Of a stretch of 64,000 nucleotides of DNA, positions 32,803-42,655 are shown one piece after another (the stretch's first letter is position 1; every line of letters begins with the position of its first letter). A model generated the notes under the pieces. That model did no database searches and was not told the origin of the DNA. It saw nothing but the letters and a program-made list of their open reading frames with translations. The position numbers were made by a program, and so were the translations under genes. The stretch comes from Bog-793 sp963803025 (GTDB taxonomy: Bacteria; Actinomycetota; Acidimicrobiia; Acidimicrobiales; Bog-793), in the NCBI GenBank assembly GCA_963803025.1, contig CAWDKZ010000009.1, forward strand, positions 49,750-113,749, read 5' to 3'.

Positions 32803-34338
32803 TCAGCGCAGACCGGCCAACCGCTCGGCCGCGTCAGAGAGCTCGGGTTCGGCCGCCACCACCCGGGCGAAGAGCTCGCGGGCGCGCGGGATGTCGCCGC
32901 TGCGCTCGTGGAGGTCGGCGAGCATGTACCACTGCCGCACGTGGCGCTCGTGCGGCCGGCGGACGTGCCGCGAGGCGGCAGGCCCGAGCAACGCGATCGC
33001 CTCCTTGACCCGACCGCGATCGGCGAGCGATCCCGCCATGACGAGGCGCCCCTCGGCGAGGACGTCGCTGCCGGCCCCCGCCCGGCACAGCTCGGACCAG
33101 ATCTCGGCCACCCGATCGTGACGGCCGAGGGCGCGCTCGCAGTCGGCGAGCACCGGGTGCTGGTCGAACGAACCGGTCAGGTCGGCGAACGCCCGTAGTT
33201 CCCGCAGCGCCCCTTTCCAGTTGCCGAGCCGGTAGAGCGTGAGACCGTAGAGCTCGCGGACCGCCGCGACCCCGGGGGCCGTCCGGGCGAGCTCGCGCAG
33301 GATCGACTGCGCGTCGTAGTAGCGGTCCCGCTCGTAGGCCCGGGCGGCGTCGGCGAGTCGGGCCTCGAGATGCGCCGCGAGCTTGCTCGCGGCGAACGAG
33401 GAGAGCTCCTCCTTGACGGCGTCGGGGACGACACGGCCGCGCGGACGCGGCGCGCGCTTCCTCACCGCAGCCGAGGCGCCCGCGACCCTCGCCGGGCGTG
33501 CCACACGCTCCGGCGGAACCGGGCCTGCGAGGCGCCGTCGTGACGGGGCGGCAACCACTCGGCCGGAACCCGTGTCGCGCTGGGGCGCGTCACGCCCGGC
33601 GGAGCGCGACCCACGTCGTCCGCGATCACGTTGCGGATCCCGGCGAACCCCGACCGCGCCACGACGGGCCACGCCCCCCCAGCCGGCCCGACCGGCCCGG
33701 CGGAAGTCGTCACGCGCGCGATCCCGCGGGGCCGGCACGCCGGGGTGCGCCCGCGGGGTCGCCCGAGCCGCGCCGGTGCCGTCGGCCGTCGACCGCCGGG
33801 GTGGGCGCCCGTCGCCGCGCGCCAGAGGTCCGGCACGGCGCGCCAGGGCGGCGGCGCCGACGCCGCGCCGCGCAGCTCGGCCCGACACACCGGTCGCGGC
33901 CGCGCCGGCCTCGCGGTCGCGACTCCGCGCCCGACCCGCGGTCCGGACGGCCGTGGGTCGGGGCCGAGGGCGCGACGCCGAAGACGGCCGCGCCGACCCC
34001 GCATCCGATCCCGCCGGGCGCGGGTTGCGCGCCCGGAACTCCCCGACGCGTGGCGACTCGCCGCGCTGACGTGCGCCGACAACGCGCGCAGGCGCGCCAC
34101 GCCGTTCGCTGTCCCGCCCGCGTCGCTCGCCACCGAACCCGGCCGCGCCCGTCCGGGAAAAGCCGGCGCGCCCGTGGTTCGTCCGCGGCGCGGACGGGGC
34201 CCGCCGCCCGCTCGCTCCCGGCGCGAGGGAAGCCGAGCCACGACCGGTGGCATGCAGCGGGTTGCGCCGAGCCGACGCCGAACCCGCCGGGCGACGCTGG
34301 CGCGCCGAAGAACTCCGGGAAGAAGGGGACTCAGCCAC
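32803..34338 (-). CDS. Tetratricopeptide-repeat protein with long disordered Arg-rich N-terminus
   Basis: The C-terminal ~190 residues form TPR-like helices: ARLADAARAYERDRYYDAQS, YGLTLYRLGNWKGALRELRA, DCERALGRHDRVAEIWSEL, MLADLHERSGDIPRARELFA. The preceding ~300 residues are Arg/Ala/Gly/Pro-rich and probably disordered. Whether that part is translated from 34338 or starts later is unclear; a start near 33450 would give only the TPR part. It sits upstream of korAB on the same strand. TPR domains bind proteins; the partner is unknown. Confidence 0.65.
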   Translation of the reverse strand: MAESPSSRSSSARQRRPAGSASARRNPLHATGRGSASLAPGASGRRAPSAPRTNHGRAGFSRTGAAGFGGERRGRDSERRGAPARVVGARQRGESPRVGEFRARNPRPAGSDAGSARPSSASRPRPRPTAVRTAGRARSRDREAGAAATGVSGRAARRGVGAAALARRAGPLARGDGRPPRRSTADGTGAARATPRAHPGVPAPRDRARDDFRRAGRAGWGGVARRGAVGVRRDPQRDRGRRGSRSAGRDAPQRDTGSGRVVAAPSRRRLAGPVPPERVARPARVAGASAAVRKRAPRPRGRVVPDAVKEELSSFAASKLAAHLEARLADAARAYERDRYYDAQSILRELARTAPGVAAVRELYGLTLYRLGNWKGALRELRAFADLTGSFDQHPVLADCERALGRHDRVAEIWSELCRAGAGSDVLAEGRLVMAGSLADRGRVKEAIALLGPAASRHVRRPHERHVRQWYMLADLHERSGDIPRARELFARVVAAEPELSDAAERLAGLR

Positions 34339-34416
34339 GGCTCGACGCTACTCGGCCCTCGGCGGGCGGCCGGTTCCGCTGACGGGCGCGGGGTGGACCG
34401 TCCGGCGAGCGAGCGC

Positions 34417-36732
34417 CTACGGAACCCGCACGATCGGCGTGCGCGGCGACCACGGCAGGTGACCGAGCGGCAGCGCCTTCGCCTTCGGGGCGGGAGGACG
34501 CGCACTCGTCGTCACGACCATGGTGAGGCGGGAGCCACCGACGACGATCTCGTCGTAGCGCGCGCCGTGCCGCCGGCGTCTCGCCGGAGCCAACCTCTCG
34601 TCGCTCTCGAGCAGCCAGAGCCAGCGGTAGGTGGGGTCGTTCTCGCCGACGTTCTCGACGAAGGCGCCGGCGCGCCCCAGCACGAGGAACCGCGTCAGCA
34701 CCCCGGAGAGGTCGCCGACATCACGTTCGACGGTCACCAGTCCAAATGGCTCGGCCTGACCCCGCGCCGCGATGGCGATGCCGTCGCGCTCGCGTCCGGC
34801 CCGCGCGCACGCCGCGGCCGTCGAGTCGCAGGCGACGGACCGCCAGCCGAGCCGCCCGATGAAATGCGCGCACTGCGAGAAGGCCTGCGGGTGGCTGTAG
34901 ATCACAGGCGAAGGGCCCAACGCCTGCAAGTCGTCGCCGACGGCGTAGGCGTCGAACCGGATCGAGACGTCGATGACGCCACCGGCGACAAGCCGCCGGC
35001 TGCGCAGCAGCCCCGCCGCCGCCAGCTCCACGAGACCCGACGACGAGTTGACGATCGGTAGCACCCCGAGCCCGGCGCCGCCACCGACGACGGATCCGAT
35101 CACGTCGTCGAAGCCCTCGCACGGCACGAGCCTGGCAGCGGGCCTCCCGACGAGCTCGGCCGCCTGGCGGGCGGCGATCTCCGAGAAGGTGCCGACCGGC
35201 CCGAGGAAGGCGACCGCGTCGACGTCGTCGTCGACGAGGGGCGCGACGATCCCGGCGGGCCAGCCGTAGGCCTCGTCGACGCGCGCCGCGACGTGCTGCG
35301 CGACCTCGGTCGGGTCCCTGTCCGCGCGAACCGAGATCCGCACGACGACCTCCCGCTGGCCCAGCCGCACCGCCTCGGCGACGAGCGAGGCGGCATCGAC
35401 CGCCTCGAGCGAGCGACAGACCGCGGCGACCGCCGACCCGGCGATCGACTCAGGCACGAGCACGCGCACGTCCACCGCAACCCGGCCGAGCCATTCGGCG
35501 AGGACCCGATCGAGCTCCGAAGTCGGCACGATGCTCACGTGCGCGAACCCGAAGCGGACGACGCGCCGTCTCGCGGCGACCGAGACCCCGAGGCGCCCCG
35601 CGTTCGCCAACCCCGCGCCGTCAGCGAGCACGGCGTGGCCCTTGGCGCCGACGAGGAGCTCCTCGACGGTGACCGTGGTCGGTGTGAGTTCCTTGATCCG
35701 GCCGACGACGAGCCGGGGCGGCTTGCCGGCACCGTGGTGCTCGAGGGCGATGACGTCGTCGGCGCGGCGTTGGCTGGCCAACTGCGTGCGTGTCACCTGC
35801 GTCGCTTCCACCGCCAGGTTCGAGGCCTGCTGCAGCGTCGTGAAGAACGTGCCGCCGAACGCTTCGCGGGTCGACGCGATGTACGAGATGATGCTCTGCG
35901 CGTCGTCGGTCCGCACGGCGGAACGCAGCCGGTCCTGGGCGAGGTCGAACTCGGCCGCGACGCGGGCGCCGTCGGTCGTGAGCTCGATCGAGGCGGTCGT
36001 CTCCTCCTGGCCGGGGGAAAGGACCCGGGCTGCCAGCCCGAGCAGCGTCTCAAAAACCGGGGTGCGCAGCTTCCACAGCTCGCCCTCGATGTCGTGTCCC
36101 GAAGTGGCGATGACATCGGCGAAGGCGAGCAGCGCCTGGTGCGACGCCGCTTGCACGTACGCCATGACCCGGTCGTGCTGTTCGGGGCTGGCGAGCTCGA
36201 CGATGCCACCCGTCGCCGCGATGAGATCGACGAGCCATGCGTGGGCCGCTGGCGCCGCGCTCGACGGGCAAACGACGACCGTCTGACCGTCCATCGACTT
36301 CACGGTGGGACCGAACAGCGGATGGATGCCGAAGACGGAGACGTCGTGCCGGACGGCACGGAGCGTCGCGAGCGCGGACACCTTCGCCGACGAGGTGTCG
36401 AACACGATCGAGTCGGCGTGGAGGACGGGGAGGAGATAGGTGGCGACACGCGGGAGCTCGGACTGCGGGATGGCGAGACAGACGCGCGCGGACTCGGCCG
36501 AGAGGTCGATCACCGTTCCGGACTCCTCGACGGCCTCGGCCCCGGCCTCGTAGTGCACCACCCCGGTACGGCACGCACAGCGAAAGCCGAAGTCAACCGC
36601 GAAGATCCCCGGATCACGGTCGAGCAACACCACGTGGTCCCAGTCGGCGGCGGCGAACAGGTGACGACAGAGCCAGCGGCCCATCCCGCCGGCCGCGCCC
36701 ACGACGATCAGCACCGGCTTGCCCGAGTTCAT
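34417..36732 (-). CDS. Fusion of prephenate dehydrogenase, an unassigned middle region, and a prephenate dehydratase-like domain
   Basis: This 771-aa protein combines the Tyr and Phe branch enzymes. Residues ~7-300 are TyrA-like: GAAGGMGRWL Rossmann motif, FDTSSAKVSALATLR, and GIHPLFGPTVKSMDGQ with the conserved His (~137). Residues ~310-500 match nothing I recognise. Residues ~507-686 are PDT-like: VAFLGPVGTFSEIAA, VPCEGFDD, VIYSHPQAFSQCAHFI and the catalytic TRF in VLTRFLVLG. The usual PIENS motif reads PIVNS, losing its Glu, and no ACT regulatory domain follows; the ~85-residue tail is Arg/Pro-rich. ATG 36732 overlaps the upstream unknown gene as ATGA. Prephenate would come from AroH (14390-14761). 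Whether the dehydratase half is active is open. Confidence 0.85.
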   Translation of the reverse strand: MNSGKPVLIVVGAAGGMGRWLCRHLFAAADWDHVVLLDRDPGIFAVDFGFRCACRTGVVHYEAGAEAVEESGTVIDLSAESARVCLAIPQSELPRVATYLLPVLHADSIVFDTSSAKVSALATLRAVRHDVSVFGIHPLFGPTVKSMDGQTVVVCPSSAAPAAHAWLVDLIAATGGIVELASPEQHDRVMAYVQAASHQALLAFADVIATSGHDIEGELWKLRTPVFETLLGLAARVLSPGQEETTASIELTTDGARVAAEFDLAQDRLRSAVRTDDAQSIISYIASTREAFGGTFFTTLQQASNLAVEATQVTRTQLASQRRADDVIALEHHGAGKPPRLVVGRIKELTPTTVTVEELLVGAKGHAVLADGAGLANAGRLGVSVAARRRVVRFGFAHVSIVPTSELDRVLAEWLGRVAVDVRVLVPESIAGSAVAAVCRSLEAVDAASLVAEAVRLGQREVVVRISVRADRDPTEVAQHVAARVDEAYGWPAGIVAPLVDDDVDAVAFLGPVGTFSEIAARQAAELVGRPAARLVPCEGFDDVIGSVVGGGAGLGVLPIVNSSSGLVELAAAGLLRSRRLVAGGVIDVSIRFDAYAVGDDLQALGPSPVIYSHPQAFSQCAHFIGRLGWRSVACDSTAAACARAGRERDGIAIAARGQAEPFGLVTVERDVGDLSGVLTRFLVLGRAGAFVENVGENDPTYRWLWLLESDERLAPARRRRHGARYDEIVVGGSRLTMVVTTSARPPAPKAKALPLGHLPWSPRTPIVRVP

Positions 36733-37613
36733 GTCTTCTCCGGCTTGGTCGCCCTCGAGTTCTCGCTCCACCGCGATTGCGTCGCCGGCAACCGGTCGAG
36801 CAGCTCGCTCACGCTCTCGAGCGTCGCCGTGAGCAGCACACGCCGATACGCCGGCGCGCTCGCCGCGTCGTCGGCGCAACGCAGGCTGAAGCCGCCGGTC
36901 GAGACCCTGCCGATCACCGGTCGGATCGACCTTCTCTCCACGCCAGCCACGTCCGTCGTCTCGACATCGCGCACGTAGCGCAGTGGCACGAGGGCGCGCG
37001 GCCCGATGAGCTCCTTGTTGAAGTCCGGCCGGCAGAGTCGCGCCGACGACCTGTTGTCATGATCCGTCCACCAGTGGGCCACGCCGGCCACAACTGGCGA
37101 CATCTCGCCCGGGGAGATATGGACCCCGCCGAAAAGCGCCCCGGGCGAACCGGCCTGGTCGAGTGCGACGTGGATCGACGGCCGGGTCAGCTCCGGTGTC
37201 GAACTCTCCAGCCCGAGGGCGCGGATGAACGCGTCGATCCGTTCGTGCTCCAGTGGCAGGGAACCGAAGCGCGCGTCGAAGTGGGGGGAGACCTCCTCGA
37301 TCGCCTCCCGCAAGAGCACGAGAGGAGAGAAGGCCGGGTCTTGGACAAGTCCCGAGAGGACGTTGAGGGTCGCGTCGATCCGGTCCGCGTGGTCCGGTCG
37401 ACTGGCGAGGCCCGTAAGGTTGAGCAGCTTGACGACGGGCTTGCCGGCCTTGATCTGGACGGCGAGGCTCGCGGCACACAACGCGCGCAGCTCGTCGACG
37501 AGACCTTCCACGTCTCGGCGCGGCGTCGCCGACATGACCTCGACGCAGATCGGCGCGTCGCAGGGGAGATCCGGGTAGTCGACCGGAGCACCGGCGACCG
37601 ATTGAAGGCGCAT
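36729..37613 (-). CDS. Unrecognised protein between trpA and the TyrA/PDT fusion
   Basis: I do not recognise this 294-aa protein. It is soluble-looking, with no signal peptide or membrane segment. Notable stretches are APICVEVMSATPRRDVEGLV, IKAGKPVVKLLNLTGLASRP, HFDARFGSLPLEHERIDAFI, VVAGVAHWWTDHDNRSSARL and a basic C-terminus. ATG 37613 has GGAG 8 bp upstream; an earlier start at 37694 would overlap trpA. It begins 34 bp after trpA and its stop overlaps the TyrA/PDT start (ATGA), so it is co-translated with that enzyme and probably works in, or regulates, aromatic amino-acid metabolism. That is inference from context only. Confidence 0.75.
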   Translation of the reverse strand: MRLQSVAGAPVDYPDLPCDAPICVEVMSATPRRDVEGLVDELRALCAASLAVQIKAGKPVVKLLNLTGLASRPDHADRIDATLNVLSGLVQDPAFSPLVLLREAIEEVSPHFDARFGSLPLEHERIDAFIRALGLESSTPELTRPSIHVALDQAGSPGALFGGVHISPGEMSPVVAGVAHWWTDHDNRSSARLCRPDFNKELIGPRALVPLRYVRDVETTDVAGVERRSIRPVIGRVSTGGFSLRCADDAASAPAYRRVLLTATLESVSELLDRLPATQSRWSENSRATKPEKT

Positions 37614-37647
37614 GCTCTGGACTCCAACCTTGGCGAAATTGTCTGGA

Positions 37648-38454
37648 CTACGCGACCCCCGAACCCCGTAGCGACCGCACCAGTGTACGAACACCTTCCA
37701 ATCGGCGCCGACTGTCCCTTTCTTCGCCGACGATCGCGACGATCGCGCTGCCCACGACGATCCCGTCCGCGACGCCGTTCAGCGCCGCGACGTGCTCCGG
37801 CCGCGAGATGCCGAAACCCACGACCACGGGGACATCGCTCTCCGATCGCAGGACGCCGATGTCCGCGATGAGCCCCGGCGGCAGGTTCGACCGGACACCC
37901 GTCACGCCGTCGACCGCGGTGAGATAGAGGAAAGCCGTGGCGGCCTCGCTCGCCTGACGGCGTCGCGCCGGGGTCGTGCCCGTCGCCACGAGGAAGACCG
38001 TGCCGATGCCGTTGCGCCGCGCGCAATCGTCGATGCCCGCACTCGCCTCGGGAAGAAGGTCCGGGATGATCACGGCGTCGACGCCGCGGTCGCGACAGGC
38101 CGCGAAGAACGCCTCCTCCCCCATCGCGAGGATCGGGTTGAGGTAGCCCATCAGCACGAGCGGGGTCTCCGTCGTGCTCCGCAGCGACCCCGCCGCGTCG
38201 AGCACGTCGCGCAGCCGCGTCCCGCTCGCCAGGGCGCGCTCCGCGGCACGCTGGATGACCGGCCCGTCGGCGAGCGGGTCCGAGAAGGGAATCCCGAGCT
38301 CGACGATGTCGGCCCCGCCCGCGATGCAGGCGCGCGCGAGACGCTCCGATTCGGCGAGATCAGGATCGCCGGCCATGACGTAGGTGACGAGGGCGCTGCG
38401 GCCCTCCGCCGCGGTCGCGGCGAAGACCCCCGCCAGTCGCGCAGGCCCGTTCAT
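37648..38454 (-). CDS. trpA: Tryptophan synthase alpha subunit
   Basis: TrpA cleaves indole-3-glycerol phosphate to indole, passed to TrpB. The 268-aa barrel shows the catalytic Glu in DIVELGIPFSDPLADGPVIQ, the Asp region in GVDAVIIPDLLPEAS, GVTGVRSNL and the phosphate-binding GFGISRPEHVAAL. ATG overlaps the trpB stop by 4 bp. It is the last trp gene of the operon, followed 34 bp later by the unknown gene. Confidence 0.97.
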   Translation of the reverse strand: MNGPARLAGVFAATAAEGRSALVTYVMAGDPDLAESERLARACIAGGADIVELGIPFSDPLADGPVIQRAAERALASGTRLRDVLDAAGSLRSTTETPLVLMGYLNPILAMGEEAFFAACRDRGVDAVIIPDLLPEASAGIDDCARRNGIGTVFLVATGTTPARRRQASEAATAFLYLTAVDGVTGVRSNLPPGLIADIGVLRSESDVPVVVGFGISRPEHVAALNGVADGIVVGSAIVAIVGEERDSRRRLEGVRTLVRSLRGSGVA

Positions 38455-39662
38455 GATCGGGCTCCGCCCACCGAGTCGGCGGCGAAGCGCGCGAGCTCGC
38501 CGACGTCCTTGTCCCCGCGTCCCGACACGTTGATCAGCACCACGTCGTCGGCCGTGAGCGAACCCGCCAGCTTCCTCGCGTGACTGACCGCGTGCGCGCT
38601 CTCGAGGGCGGGAATGATGCCCTCGGCGCGGGCAAGGTACAGCACGGCTTCGACCGCCTCGGCGTCGGTGGCGTAGGTGACCGTGATACGCCCGGTGTCG
38701 CGCAGGTGTGCGAGCTGCGGTCCGACACCTGGGTAGTCAAGCCCCGCACTGATGGAGTGCGCCTCGGTGATCTGCCCGTCGTCGTCCTGCAACACGTAGC
38801 TGCGCGATCCGTGCAAGACCCCGGGACGACCGAACCCGAGGGAAGCCCCGTGCCGGCCGCTCTCGATCCCTTCACCACCCGCCTCGACCGCGACCAACGC
38901 GACATCGTCGTCAAGGAAAGCGCCGAAGATGCCCATCGAGTTGGACCCGCCCCCGACACAGGCGACGACCGCGGTGGGCAGCCGACCGACCCGCGCGAGG
39001 CACTGGGCCCGTGCCTCCCGGCCGATCACGGACTGGAACTCGGCGACCATCGACGGGTAGGGATGCGGGCCGGCGACCGACCCGATCACGTAGTGGGTCG
39101 TCGCCGAGGTCGCGATCCAGTCCCGGATCGCCTCGTTCATCGCGTCCTTGAGGGTCTGCGATCCCGACCTGACCTCGATGACACGGGCGCCGAGCAGCTC
39201 CATCCGCGTCACGTTGAGTGCTTGGCGCCGGACGTCGACAGCGCCCATGAAGATGTCGCAGCTGATCCCGAAGAGCGCGCCCGCGGTGGCCGTCGCCACG
39301 CCGTGCTGACCGGCACCCGTCTCGGCGATCACGCGCGTCTTGCCCATTCTCCTCGCCAGCAGCAGCTGACCGAGTGTGTTGTTGATCTTGTGGGCCCCGG
39401 TGTGACAGAGATCCTCCCGCTTCAGGAACACCCGCGCCCCGCCACAGTCGCGCGCCATCCGGCCCGCCTCGGTGAGCGGCGTCGGTCGCCCGGCAAAGTC
39501 GGTGAGCAGGGCACCGAGCTCCGCAGAGAAGCCCGGTTCGACCCGGGCCTCCTCCCACGCCGCCTCGAGCTCGTCGAGAGCGGGAACGAGGGTTTCCGGC
39601 ACGAAGCGGCCGCCGTAGACACCGAACCAGCCCTTCTTCCCTTCGGTCATGTCCTTGTTCAT
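38451..39662 (-). CDS. trpB: Tryptophan synthase beta subunit
   Basis: TrpB condenses indole and serine with PLP. The 403-aa protein shows FGVYGGRFVPETLVPALDEL, the PLP-binding Lys in HTGAHKINNTLGQLLLA, AETGAGQHGVATATA, GAVDVRRQALNVTRM, and the phosphate cup VGGGSNSMGIFG. SGRGDKD is at the C-terminus. ATG 39662 has GAGGAG just upstream and overlaps the trpF stop as ATGA; the longer in-frame extension overlaps trpF and was rejected. Confidence 0.97.
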   Translation of the reverse strand: MNKDMTEGKKGWFGVYGGRFVPETLVPALDELEAAWEEARVEPGFSAELGALLTDFAGRPTPLTEAGRMARDCGGARVFLKREDLCHTGAHKINNTLGQLLLARRMGKTRVIAETGAGQHGVATATAGALFGISCDIFMGAVDVRRQALNVTRMELLGARVIEVRSGSQTLKDAMNEAIRDWIATSATTHYVIGSVAGPHPYPSMVAEFQSVIGREARAQCLARVGRLPTAVVACVGGGSNSMGIFGAFLDDDVALVAVEAGGEGIESGRHGASLGFGRPGVLHGSRSYVLQDDDGQITEAHSISAGLDYPGVGPQLAHLRDTGRITVTYATDAEAVEAVLYLARAEGIIPALESAHAVSHARKLAGSLTADDVVLINVSGRGDKDVGELARFAADSVGGARS

Positions 39663-40279
39663 CGGACTCCTCGCACCGCGGCGATGAACGCCGCAATGGC
39701 CTCGTGGTCCTTGACACCCGGCCTCGATTCGACACCGCTCGCCACGTCGACGGCAACCGGCGACGCGACGGAGATCGCCGCCGCCACGTTGGCCGGCGTG
39801 AGGCCCCCCGCCAGCACGACCGGCGTCGCCAACGCGAGGTGCGCGACATGGCTCCAGTCGAAGGCGATCCCGCTGCCGCCTCTGGCCTGCGTCGACGAGT
39901 CGAAGAGGAAGGCCGCGACGTCGAAGCCGCCGAGGCCCGCCACGTCGACCGGCCCGGACACGGGGATCGCCTTGATGACGGGCAACCGGCACGCCGCACA
40001 GTCGCGGGCGGACTCGTCGCCGTGGAGCTGCACCGCGGTCAGGCCGACGTCCGTCGCGATCGCATTGATCCGATCGGGGGATTCGTCGACGAAGACGCCC
40101 ACCTTGCAGACGGACGGTGGCAGCGCGGTGATGATCTCGGCCGCCACCGCATAGTCGCAGAACCGGGCCGAGCGCGGCGAGAAGTTGAATCCGATCGCGT
40201 CTGCCCCACTTGCCACCGCGGCAACGGCGTCCTCGGCCCGGGTGATCCCGCAGATCTTCACGGCCACTGCCATCCTCAT
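39659..40279 (-). CDS. trpF: Phosphoribosylanthranilate isomerase
   Basis: TrpF performs the Amadori rearrangement of phosphoribosylanthranilate. The 206-aa barrel starts VKICGITRAEDAVAAV with the catalytic Cys, continues GADAIGFNFSPRSAR, GVFVDES, and VQLHGDES with the catalytic Asp region, and ends DVASGVESRPGVKDHEAI. Start 40279 overlaps the trpC stop as ATGA; an upstream frame extension is inside trpC and was rejected. TrpF and TrpC are separate here, not fused. Confidence 0.96.
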   Translation of the reverse strand: MRMAVAVKICGITRAEDAVAAVASGADAIGFNFSPRSARFCDYAVAAEIITALPPSVCKVGVFVDESPDRINAIATDVGLTAVQLHGDESARDCAACRLPVIKAIPVSGPVDVAGLGGFDVAAFLFDSSTQARGGSGIAFDWSHVAHLALATPVVLAGGLTPANVAAAISVASPVAVDVASGVESRPGVKDHEAIAAFIAAVRGVR

Positions 40280-41064
40280 CGCACCCCGACGAGCTCGGCT
40301 AGCAGCGCGCCGCGGTCCGGCGACCGGACCAGCGCCTCGCCGACGAGGAAGTTGGCGAACCCCGACACGCGCAGTCTCGCGACGTCCGCGGCCGAGCGGA
40401 TGCCGCTTTCTGCGACCACGACGACCTCCGGCCCGACCAGCGGCCCCAATCGCTCGGCCGTGGCGAGATCGACGTCGAACGTGGCGAGATTGCGGCTGTT
40501 GAGTCCGATGAGGCGACAGTTCTCGACACCGAGCGCACTCTCCAGCTCGGTCTCGTCGTGCGCCTCGACGAGCACCTCGAGACCCAGGGCCAGGGCGGCG
40601 GCGTGGAGGTCCCGCAGCTTGCCCACGGGCAGCGCAGCCACGATGAGCAGCACCGCATCCGCTCCGGCGCACCTCGACTCGACGAGTTGGTAGCTGTCGA
40701 TGATGAAGTCCTTGCGCAATAGCGGCAGATCCACCTGCGCGCGCGCGGCACGCAGATCGTCGAGGCTGCCGCCAAAACCCACGGCGTCAGTGAGAATGGA
40801 GATCGCGCTCGCCCCGTGATCCTGGTAGGCCCGGGACAGGGTGGCGACGTCCATATCGCGGCCGATCACTCCGGCGGACGGCGACGCGCGCTTGATCTCG
40901 GCGATGACCCGGATCGGCCCCCCGGACACCGACAGGGTGCCGGCAAGGGCACGACAAGCCGGGAGCTCGGCGAGCACGGACTCCAGCTCGCCCTGGGGCA
41001 CGTGCAACTTGGCCGTGGCGACCTCGACGCGTTTGCGTTCGACGATCGAAAGGAGTCTGTTCAT
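40276..41064 (-). CDS. trpC: Indole-3-glycerol phosphate synthase
   Basis: TrpC closes the indole ring. The 262-aa barrel shows RVIAEIKRASPSAGVI with the catalytic Lys, LLRKDFIIDSYQLVESRCAG (Lys, Glu), VEAHDETELESAL, IGLNSRNLATFDVDL and VAESGIRSAADVARL. ATG overlaps the trpD stop by 4 bp. Confidence 0.97.
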   Translation of the reverse strand: MNRLLSIVERKRVEVATAKLHVPQGELESVLAELPACRALAGTLSVSGGPIRVIAEIKRASPSAGVIGRDMDVATLSRAYQDHGASAISILTDAVGFGGSLDDLRAARAQVDLPLLRKDFIIDSYQLVESRCAGADAVLLIVAALPVGKLRDLHAAALALGLEVLVEAHDETELESALGVENCRLIGLNSRNLATFDVDLATAERLGPLVGPEVVVVAESGIRSAADVARLRVSGFANFLVGEALVRSPDRGALLAELVGVR

Positions 41065-42070
41065 TTCGCTCTCGACAGGGCAACCACCGTCGCGAGCGTG
41101 CGGCGCGCCCTCCCGTCGTCGATCGCCCGCGCCGCGAGCTTGACCCCTGCGCGTATCGATCTCGCCCTGCCGGCGACGTAGAGCGCGGCTCCCGCGTTCG
41201 CCAGCACGGCGTCGCGGGGACCGCCGGTCTCCCCGGACAGCACCGTCGTGCAGATCGCGGCGTTGCGCGCGGCATCGCCACCACGCAGGTCCTCACGCCG
41301 CCAGGTCGACAACCCGAGTTCATCCGGGGTGAGCGTGAACGCCGACAAGAAATTCTGGCGCACCTCGTGCACGAGCGTCGTGCCGCTGACGGCGATCTCG
41401 TCCGTCCCGTCCCCGTGCACGACGAGTGCGTGCTCCGTGCCGAGCGACCGCAGCGCATCCGCGACGACGGCGACATGACCCTCCGTCGACACGCCGACGA
41501 CCTGCCGCGTGGCCGAAGCCGGGTTCGCCAGGGGGCCGATGAGGTTGAAGATCGTCGGCACTCCCAGCGCGGTGCGAGTGGCCCCCACCGCCCTGAACGC
41601 CGAGTGGTGGTTCGGCGCGAAGAGGAAGCCGAGTCGCGCCTTCCTCATGCACTGCTGGAACACCTCCGTGTCGCCGAGCACGACGCCGAGCTCCTCGAGC
41701 ACGTCAGCGGAACCACAACGCGACGACGCCGACCGGTTGCCGTGCTTGGCAACCGACGCGCCCGCCGCCGCCGCGACGATGGCGGCCATCGTGGAGATGT
41801 TGAAGGTGCCCGCCCCGTCCCCCCCGGTGCCGCAGGTGTCGACGACGACTCTCTCCGCGACGTCCACCTTCTTGGCATGGCGGCGCATCACCCGGGCGGC
41901 GGAGCTGATCTCCTCCGCCGTTTCGCCCTTCGTGTGCAGGGCGGTCAGCAGCGCACCGACCTGGATCTGGTTGACGTCACCGCTGGCGATCTGCTCCATC
42001 GCCGCCGTCATCTCGTCGCTCGTGAGGTCACGGCGGGCGGTTGCCGCGCGCAGCGCGCTAAGGATCGCGC

Positions 42071-42074
<4 letters not shown>
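41061..42074 (-). CDS. trpD: Anthranilate phosphoribosyltransferase
   Basis: TrpD attaches phosphoribose from PRPP to anthranilate. The 337-aa protein shows the PRPP site VDTCGTGGDGAGTFNIST, KHGNRSASSRCGSADVLEEL, FLFAPNHHSAFRAVG, PTIFNLIGPLANPA and VVHGDGTDEI. ATG 42074 overlaps the trpG stop as ATGA; the longer upstream extension overlaps trpG and was rejected. Confidence 0.97.

Positions 42075-42651
<577 letters not shown>

Positions 42652-42655
<4 letters not shown>

Noticed and set aside
34417..36732. BacA-type prephenate decarboxylase identity for the PDT-like domain
   Set aside because: The TRF dehydratase motif is kept (VLTRFLVL), whereas BacA-type enzymes lack it, so decarboxylation is not favoured; the missing Glu still leaves activity open.
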